64,000 bases of DNA from Piliocolobus tephrosceles (taxonomy: Eukaryota > Chordata > Mammalia > Primates > Cercopithecidae). Under the pieces are notes generated by a model. The model worked only from the letters and a program-made list of their open reading frames with translations. It ran no database searches and was not told the DNA's origin. Shown piece by piece: positions 57,190 to 64,000 of this stretch; position 1 is the stretch's first letter; each line of letters opens with the position of its first letter. Both the position numbers and the translations under genes were made by a program. The stretch is taken from assembly GCF_002776525.5 (NCBI RefSeq), contig NC_045443.1:44718953-44782952 (forward strand). The letters are read 5' to 3'.

Positions 57190-57488
57190 GGCTGGGCGTG
57201 GTGGCTCAAGCCTGTAATCCCAGCACTTTGGGAGGCTGAGACGGTCAGATCACAAGGTCAGGAGATCGAGACCATCCTGGTTAACCCAGTGAAACCCTGT
57301 CTCTACTAAAAAATACAAAAAACTAGCCGGGCGAGGTGGCGGGTGCCTGTAGTCCCAGCTACTCGGGAGGTTGAGGCAGGAGAATGGCGTAAACCCGGGA
57401 GGCGGAGCTTGCAGTGAGCTGAGATCCGGCCACTGCACTCCAGCCTGGGCAACAGAGCGAAACTCCATCTCAAAAAGAAAAAAAAAAG
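57190..57488 (+). mobile_element. AluYR-type (forward), Old World monkey lineage, 12-bp TSD
   Basis: Flanked by aaaggaagtatt (57178-57189, 57489-57500). Carries gctcaagcctg, aactagccgggcgaggtggc, gcgtaaacccggg and gatccggccactgc, a combination I recognise from macaque/baboon AluYR copies. Confidence 0.9.
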
Positions 57489-57539
57489 AAAGGAAGTATT
57501 AACTGAGTAACTTCAGGAAGAAAATGAACCTTGGAACTT

Positions 57540-57930
57540 CCTGTTATGGAGATACTATGTTAAGTTTGGTTGCATGTGACAGAAAGCCCAAAATAAGACT
57601 GGCTTAAACATGAAAGATTATTTCTCTTTCATATAAGACTGAATATAAGCAATCCAGGACTAGTGTGACAGTTCCAGTGTGAGACCCAGGCTCCTTCCTG
57701 ACTGCTCTGTGATCTTCATCACATGGCTTTCATTCATGGTTCAAGCTGGCTGCTCAAGCTCCCACGATCTTGTCTGAAATCCAGTCAGCAGCAAAGGGCA
57801 AGAGTGGGAATAACGGTACCCCCTGCCCATTAAGAATACTTCCTTTTGCATGCCATTGGTGAGGACATAGACACACGCCTACTTCCAGTTGCAAGGGAGG
57901 TCAAGAGTCTGTACTCTTGACAGTCATTTG
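57540..57930. repeat. Unassigned mammalian interspersed repeat
   Basis: ggcttaaacatgaaagatta, tggttcaagctggctgctca and gttgcaagggaggtcaagag are phrases of an abundant old family. Name not assigned. Confidence 0.5.
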
Positions 57931-58099
57931 TGTACCTAAAAACTAAGAGTTCAATGAATAAGGAAGAAGAGGAGAGCAGACACTGAGGGGTAACCAGCAG
58001 CCTCTGTAAGGGGTCTTAATAAATATTCTTTAAAAAATAATGAATGAATAAGTGAGTAGATACTACTAGAAATCCAGGCTCACTACAACATAAGGAAAA

Positions 58100-58280
58100 G
58101 GGTTGAATTTGCAATCCTGATTCTGCTACTGACTAAGAATGTGACTTAATCTGAGCCTCAGTTGTCTAGGTAAAATTAAAGTGGTGAAGATAAAAATACC
58201 CACCAGATTGAGAAAAGGACTACTTAGCACAGCTTGGGACATGGTAAGAGCTTAACAAATGTTAGTTCTTACCCTTCTCT
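58100..58280 (+). repeat. MIR SINE
   Basis: cctgattctgctactgacta ... tgagcctcagttgtctaggt ... gagcttaacaaatgttag. Confidence 0.7.
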
Positions 58281-58489
58281 CCTGCAAAGCTAAGGCCCAG
58301 ACCCTGGAATACAGTGCTCTCTCCTACATTTTTGTCTTTCTATCTCCTACTGGACTACCTGGAAGACCTCTGAAGAGGCCTATGAAGAGCACAAGTACTG
58401 GGCACCAGTAGGTGAAGGTTAAGGCTGATAGCAGGGATAGCAAATTGCCTCTCCCAGTATAACATTAAATCTGTATCATAAGTGAGACA

Positions 58490-58690
58490 ATTATTACTAT
58501 AAGAAAGACTAGCATGTTATTTCACATTCCTTATCTCATAATAATGGTAATATTATCCCCATTTGACTGGTGAGGAAACAATCTGAATAATTAAGAAATT
58601 TGCTCATATGGCCAGTAAGCAACAGAGCCTGGCTAGGTACCTGGGCAACATGACTTCAGAGCCTGTACCTGTTACCCCTGTGCTCTGCTG
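58490..58690 (-). repeat. MIR SINE (reverse)
   Basis: atccccatttgactggtgag ... tatggccagtaagcaacaga. Confidence 0.7.
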
Positions 58691-59250
58691 ACTCACTGTC
58701 TTGCCTGTTGACTGTGAACATCCCTGGGAAAGGGCAGGACACAGCCCTGTTTCATCCATCTGTAGTCTATAAACTTGCCAGAGGTATCCCTTCATATCTG
58801 ACCATTTTCTAGCATTGTGACTTAAGTAATCTGTTTACAGATAAGAAGTCTTTTTCTGTATCTCTTTAGCATCTCCTCTTCCCCCAGTGTAGTCAACCTC
58901 TGCAACCACAGAAGCTACATCCAGAAATGTCCTTATACTCCTGTGTATGTGATCAAGGGAACTGGTTATTGGGGATGGAGACCACCAATCTCCATTTACC
59001 CTCCGCCTCACTATCTGTATGCAATGCTCCTTCCACTCTTCATGTTACAGAATTCTCTCCCCTCTTGGCTAGAGAGACTTAGTGAGTCAACAGGGACTTC
59101 ACCCAGATACCGCATTCTTCAAGCCATTCTGAAAAGACTCTAGAGCAAAAGTATCACTCCCAGCCCTGCTCCTGGGAAAAGGCAGGGAGACAGACAGTGG
59201 AGGGAGGCCGTATACAAAGAAGACACTCATTTCAAGTTTTCTTCCATGAC

Positions 59251-60260
59251 TTTAATTGGAAACTTGAACCTTCTAAACCGTAGTTCACACCCGGCTCTGT
59301 GGAACAGCATTTAGTTCTCAGTGGGGTTGGGGGACAAATGCATAATTGAGGTTAAAATAGGGAACCACAGTCTCTCTGGTCTCCTAGAGTTACTCAAATT
59401 ATGCCTGCTGGATAAGCCTTAAAATAATTATGTTAATGACACCAAGCTGTGGGTTCCTTCTTTTTCTGATGCTGAATCTTCTTCCTATGAGGAGAACTCT
59501 TTCAAGAAAAACATTGGGGATCAAAATACAAGTCTGTGGCTGCACTAAACATCCACAAGTGGGAAACTTCTTGATGCAGAGGCCACCCCACCCTCAGCCC
59601 ATTCACTGCACCAACCTATTACCCTTCTCCATTCAGCATTGGAGTTCTCCCCGACTCTATTCTGAGAGGATCTAACGCTGGGAAAAAACCAAAGGCCCTT
59701 GCTTGATTACTGTGGCCTTACTTCTTTGAGGATCGCAACACAGGGCTGAGTTGTAGTTTACAGAGCTGTGTATAATAACAGCCATTATAGTAATCTTGAA
59801 TTTCTATCAGCTGCTCTTCCTAAGAACAATTGAAAACACCATCGCAGTAAAAATATCAGGGTTTGCCCTTTCCCCAACCCCGAAAAGAGGAAAGTGGGGA
59901 AACCCCTTCCTTTACATTAAAGGGAAGCATGAGGCCTGGGGAGGTCAAAGGACTTCTTCCTAGTTCCCCCACACATCAGGGCAGAGAGCTATGGAGGGCT
60001 CCTACCTTCTCTGCCTGGACTCTGTTTCTTAGTCTACATTGCCAAAATTCTAGAGGATAAAGGTTTGACTGTTTGTCCAATTTTTCTAATTTGTACATTT
60101 TATCTCTTTCCCATGTGGGCACTTTGGGATTTAGGAATGCTTCTCATTGCTTTGAGATTTGGTGATCCCTCCCAGTCCTCTCCCTCTTCTCTCTAGTCTG
60201 GAGAAGATAGCACTTCAGTCTTGCAAGAGCCCTCATACCCCTTTCTGGCTCGAAGTTCTA
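59251..60260 (-). terminator. ENDOU: ENDOU 3'UTR with putative ATTAAA poly(A) signal
   Basis: About 1 kb downstream of the stop lacks recognisable repeats. On the minus strand it contains ATTAAA at 59256-59251. A 3'UTR of this length fits the gene, but the cleavage site is not proven; the interval could include extra intergenic sequence. Confidence 0.45.
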
Positions 60261-60378
60261 TTAGGCAGAAGACACTATGTAGGCTGTGGCGATGTACTTC
60301 TTGCCATTCCCGTAGGTGGACTTGTCCCAGGTATATGTCCGGACGGCTAAGGGATATCCTCCCAGGCTTAACTGGCAC
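60261..60378 (-). CDS. ENDOU: ENDOU terminal exon, coding part (stop TAA)
   Basis: 118 nt; acceptor CCCCACAG. It encodes CQLSLGGYPLAVRTYTWDKS and TYGNGKKYIATAYIVSSA, then TAA at 60263-60261. The conserved YTWD motif is the EndoU C-terminal signature. Confidence 0.95.
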
Positions 60379-63142
60379 CTGTGGGGAAAAATCCTGAAAT
60401 CAGAGGTGCTCCCCACTTCACCCTGCCTCTCCCTGGGCTGGAAGGATCAAGCCCAACCTAAGCAGAAGGGCTCCATTCTGCTTAAACAGCCTGAAAGACA
60501 GAGCTGGCACTGCTTTCTTCAGCAGCTGCCTCCAGCTCCCCATGTGCAAGGAGCCATTTCAAAATCTTTGCCTTATTTCTTGTCTTCTTAAAGAATGCTG
60601 TTCCGGCCGGGCGCGGTGGCTCAAGCCTGTAATCCCAGCACTTTGGGAAGCCGAGACGGGCGGATCACGAGGTCAGGAGATCGAGACCATCCTGACTAAC
60701 ACGGTGAAACCCCGTCTCTACTAAAAATACAAAAAACTAGCCGGGCGAGGTGGCGGGCGCCTGTAGTCCCAGCTACTGCGGAGGCTGAGGCAGGAGAATG
60801 GCGTAAACCCGGGAGGCGGAGCTTGCAGTGAGCTGAAATCCGGCCACTGCACTCCAGCCGGGGCAACACAGCAAGACTCCGTCTCAAAAAAAAAAAAAAA
60901 GAATGCTGTTCCTCATCTTTTCCAGAGCAGTATTCCAAAATCCCAGATTCTAGAGGTGAAATCCTCAGAAATTAAATGTTTGCTTAGGGTTTCAGAAGTG
61001 GAAGAACTTAATGTGTCCGAATGTTAGAGAACATGAGGCCCCGTGGTTCCTAGTGGTACTTTCTGGGGCTCTAGGTTCCCCTCAGTAGCCGCTGAGAGAA
61101 AGAGGCTGAGAGCCCCAGGACAACTCCATTTCTATTTCATATATTAAGGTCCTATGTAAGATTTCACTTTGAGGGGATGAGGGGAGATAGTTTTGCTGCT
61201 AAGATGAAGTTTGGCAGCCACCGAACCAATCCAAAAACTTAATTGTTCAAGCAAGAGAACTGAGGCCCAAAGCACAGATTTGTCCAAGCCCTGTCAGCTT
61301 CTTTGTGGCAGAGTCCAGGTCTCTTGACTCTGTGCTGGCTGAGGACAGCCTGCAGCCCCAGCCTGCTCCCCAGGCCTGGCTGGCCCCGTCCTTACACTTT
61401 GCCTGGCCTGGCGATGAAGCACAGGGAGTAGAGTGCAAACTCAAACTCAGGGCTGCTGCCGATGAAAGCGGAGCCCACTTCCTTATAGTAGCCGTCCCAG
61501 TTGAACTGCATTGCCAGTACGTCGGGGTAAGAATCCCACTGTGGAGGGAAGGGCAGAAAAGGGGGTCTGGTGAGTACCACAGAGTGGAGTAGAACAGGTG
61601 CCCAACGGCAACAGTCAGACAGTATTTGTTGAGGGTCCATTAGGGGCCTGTGTGAACCTTCCAGGCAGACTGGATTCTTTAAATAGAGGAGCCAGTCTGC
61701 CTTGCTAAGTTGTCTGAGCCCACCCAGACCCTCTGCCTGGAGCTGCTAGTGCACATCTACCAGGAAGGCCAAAATCACTATCCATAGGATCCATCTCTGG
61801 GTAACAAGGACATCACTGTTCCCAATGGCCCTCACACATGGAAGAGAAGGATAGTTTACTACCCCCAAATTATTTCTTGGTACCGGGCAGCAAAGGTTTC
61901 TGTCTTATAAAGTGTATGAAGTTTAGCTCAGACTAGCCAGGATGAAATTTTCAGCCACATTCTAAGGAAACTGAGGCAGGGAGTAATTGCATATATTTGT
62001 TCTTCCCTCTGAGAATCCTCCCCAGGCTCCAGGCTCCCACCCAAATATGGTGCCTCCTGCCTCCTGTCCCTTGCAGTTAAGCCTTCACTGTTTGGAAGGG
62101 AATTCCAGTGTCCTGGCTGGCTAAACTGGCTGTCCAGCAGGTGAGGACGTCATAGTCACAATTGCCTGGGGTTGCCCCATGAGTGTCAGGCTGAGAGACA
62201 AGTCTGACTGGAATGCAGAGTGAGAGCAGGACATCTGGGCGCTGACAAGGCTTTTCCAGGTTGTGTACTCACAGGACCATCGTAGATGTGACTGTAATAG
62301 TCAACCAGACCCTCCTTCTCCTCCAAGTAGAAGCGGATCCAGTTATGGAAGCCAGTGACCTTGCCTTTTTTGACCTCACCTATAATAAAGAGTCCAAGAT
62401 GGATAACCTGGGCTCCTTCCCCACCCTCTCCTTCAGTCCCCTTTCTCCACCCCATGCCAAGGCTTCCCCCTTCTCCAGTCTCTGACTTCTAGCTGCTTGG
62501 CCCCTTGCTCTGAGCCCCCAGAGTCTCTCACAGTCCTATCTCTCACCTCAGGAAGGCACCCCTTCTGGCTCAAGCCCTTGGGAGAATGCTTCCTTCTGGT
62601 GATCCTGATGACCTCTCTCAGCCATTACTCTAGCAGCAAGCCAGGCTTGGTGGGAGTTTTATGGGGTAGAACAGGGGGGAACAGACCATGGCCCTCTCGG
62701 GAAGCAGCTGGCCGGGCTCTGGAAGCAAAGGACTGTTCAGAGGTAGGCAAACTTGCTCCCAGACACGTGTCTTGACCTAGATGTGCCCCCTGGGGAGCCC
62801 CAGCATCTGGTCTTCTTTCCCCCTTAGGTACTCCAGAAAAGACTTTCTCAGAACGGCTCCTCAGACACCCCCCTCCCCTAGCCATCTGGGTTGGGGGAGA
62901 GTGCACGGGTCCCTCCATGCTAGCTGGCTGGACTGCTGATTAATCCATACCCAGGGCTGCCCTGCTCCTGAGCAAAACCATTCCTCTTCATCCCTCCGAC
63001 TCTTTCTTTCCAAGAAAAGTGCTCCCACCTGAGAAGACATGTTCAAAGCCACTCGAGTCCCCCTCTTCATTGCCTCTTGAATAGAGCCCAAACCACATGT
63101 TCTTCAAGTCATCAATGAACTCTTGTTTTGAGCCATAGCGAT
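60261..63142 (-). CDS. ENDOU: ENDOU, poly(U)-specific endoribonuclease, C-terminal part (4 exons; gene continues past the window)
   Basis: Secreted XendoU-family RNase (placental protein 11) that cleaves single-stranded RNA at uridines in a metal-dependent way. Exons here in transcript order: 63142-63029, 62379-62273, 61538-61396, 60378-60261. Together they give 482 nt, about 160 codons ending in TAA, with consistent phases and AG/GT sites. The catalytic core is present: GFEHVFSGE with the first histidine, GKVTGFHNW with the second histidine 15 residues later, and a lysine in DGYYKEV about 43 residues beyond, matching the His-His-Lys arrangement of the family. The C-terminus has the conserved RTYTWDKSTYGNGKKYI. 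The N-terminal somatomedin-B-like part is not in the window. Tandem with RPAP3 on the same strand, about 4 kb upstream of it. Confidence 0.96.
60379..61395 (-). other. ENDOU: ENDOU last intron
   Basis: Holds the AluYR insertion at 60605-60897 and otherwise unique sequence. The insertion lies 226 bp or more from either splice site. Confidence 0.9.
60605..60897 (+). mobile_element. AluYR-type (forward), young, perfect 15-bp TSD
   Basis: Flanked by aaagaatgctgttcc at 60590-60604 and 60898-60912. Has the same diagnostic changes as 57190-57488 and appears very close to the consensus. In the last ENDOU intron. Confidence 0.93.
61396..61538 (-). CDS. ENDOU: ENDOU exon with catalytic lysine region
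   Basis: 143 nt; acceptor CCACAG, donor GTAAGG; starts in phase 0 and ends with two bases of a Val codon. It encodes WDSYPDVLAMQFNWDGYYKE, then SSPEFEFALYSLCFIARPGK. The Lys after DGYY is at about the expected spacing from the second His for the family's catalytic lysine. That assignment is inferred from spacing only. Confidence 0.95.
62273..62379 (-). CDS. ENDOU: ENDOU exon with second catalytic histidine
   Basis: 107 nt; acceptor TTATAG, donor GTGAGT. It encodes GEVKKGKVTGFHNWIRFYLE, then EKEGLVDYYSHIYDGP. The GFHNW histidine is the second catalytic residue. Confidence 0.95.
63029..63142 (-). CDS. ENDOU: ENDOU exon with first catalytic histidine
   Basis: 114 nt; acceptor CTGCAG, donor GTGGGA; enters with two bases completing a codon and leaves with one base of the next. 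It encodes RYGSKQEFIDDLKNMWFGLY and GDSSGFEHVFS. The His in FEHVF is the first general acid/base of the EndoU fold. Confidence 0.95.
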
Positions 63143-64000
63143 CTGCAGAGAGGAACACAGAGGGTTTTGGAGAGGGGAGGCAGGGCCAGGTCCTGGGAGC
63201 GCTAAACAGAGACCTGAAGAGCTACTTGTTACACACATCAAGAAACATGGGGGTTCAATCAACAAATGTGTTCAGCTGTTTATTCAGTGATTATCTATGG
63301 GATGCCTATTTTGTGCCAGGTCCAGATGTAAAGGCTGAGGATTCAGCTGGGAATAGCGAGGACACAGTCTCTATCTATATTACATCCCAGTGGAGGAGTC
63401 AAATAATAAACAAGTAAACAATAAGAAATATGATTTCAAATCGGTGCTATGAAGCAGAGTAGCCGGTAATGACGGGAAAGGGCTGGCACATTGGGGGCAG
63501 GAGGCAGGGGGGAGTCTTCTAGAAAGGAAGAACAGAAAGGCCTCTGTGAGAAGGTAGTACTTATCAGAGAGCTGAAGGATAAGGAACTGGCTACACAAAG
63601 AAGAACTGGGGGGAAGATTCTTCTATGTAGAGGGAACTGCAAGAGCAAAGGCTCTAGACAGACTTGAGTTTGCTGTTCAAAGAACCAAAAGAAGTCAGTG
63701 AGGCTGGAGCAGGAGGGGAGAGTGGTAGGAGAGGAGGTTTGAGAAGCAGCCAGGGGTCAGATCCTTCAAGCCATGGCAAGAACGTCAGATCTCAAGCAAA
63801 TAGAAATAAAATAAAAAATATTTTAGATTTACTAATTGTTTTCTGTCCATTTAGTGCCATTTTAAGTGCTTTCAATGTAACACTGAATCCTCACATTGAA
63901 TCTTCACATAAGGTTGATACTAATTATCCCCAACTTAGAAATGAAGAAACTGAGATAGACAAAGTACGAAACTCATGCAAGATCACAGTTAATGAAAGGT
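63143..64000 (-). other. ENDOU: ENDOU intron (partial), ancient repeats
   Basis: Upstream of the last visible ENDOU exon. 63260-63790 matches an abundant ancient mammalian repeat that also occurs at 14290-14640 and 20130-20480, with shared phrases around gtgctatgaag, ggcctctgtgag and gagagtggtaggaga. 63840-64000 is MIR-like. No further ENDOU exon was recognised before the window ends. Confidence 0.5.

Noticed and set aside
1..64000. A novel multi-gene defence, mobile or biosynthetic system
   Set aside because: All protein-coding signal resolves into RPAP3, ENDOU and transposon remnants. There is no CRISPR array, operon or unexplained conserved frame.

Overview
This is vertebrate nuclear DNA from a primate: large introns, GT-AG splice sites, dense Alu elements of both strands, L1, L2/MIR and DNA-transposon remnants, and one CpG island. 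Two Alu copies (57190-57488 and 60605-60897) carry a set of changes I associate with the AluYR subfamilies of Old World monkeys, and both genes encode near-human proteins. I therefore infer an Old World monkey (macaque/baboon/guenon type) rather than human. The gene content matches the human 12q13.11 neighbourhood RPAP3-ENDOU.

Layout. 1-13200 is intergenic sequence beyond the RPAP3 3' end, made of Alu, L2, MIR and three copies of another ~350-bp repeat. 13200-55300 is the complete RPAP3 gene on the minus strand: one non-coding first exon in the CpG island and 16 coding exons. Joined, these give an uninterrupted 664-codon frame, with every splice site and phase consistent. 55400-59250 is the spacer between the RPAP3 promoter and the ENDOU 3' end (MER5A-like element with a GT run, AluYR, MIRs). 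59250-64000 holds the 3' part of ENDOU, also on the minus strand, as four coding exons covering about the C-terminal 160 residues and the catalytic core. Its upstream exons lie beyond the window.

Function. RPAP3 is the tetratricopeptide (TPR) scaffold of the R2TP/HSP90 co-chaperone, which assembles RNA polymerase II, snoRNPs and PIKK kinases. Its two TPR domains are encoded by two four-exon blocks of identical exon lengths and phases (123-128-122-71 nt, twice), a clear tandem duplication. ENDOU is a secreted poly(U)-specific endoribonuclease. The two genes are tandem on one strand and nothing in the sequence suggests joint regulation.

Points worth a second look: the exact exon-block duplication; a 5.2-kb antisense L1 with a splice-like 5'UTR deletion whose tail ends about 74 bp from the donor of cassette exon 12; Tigger-class DNA transposons abutting three RPAP3 exons; young AluYR insertions with perfect target-site duplications; close inverted Alu pairs; and an unusual internal inverted repeat in a hAT-like element. 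I found no CRISPR, operon, prophage or novel multi-gene system.
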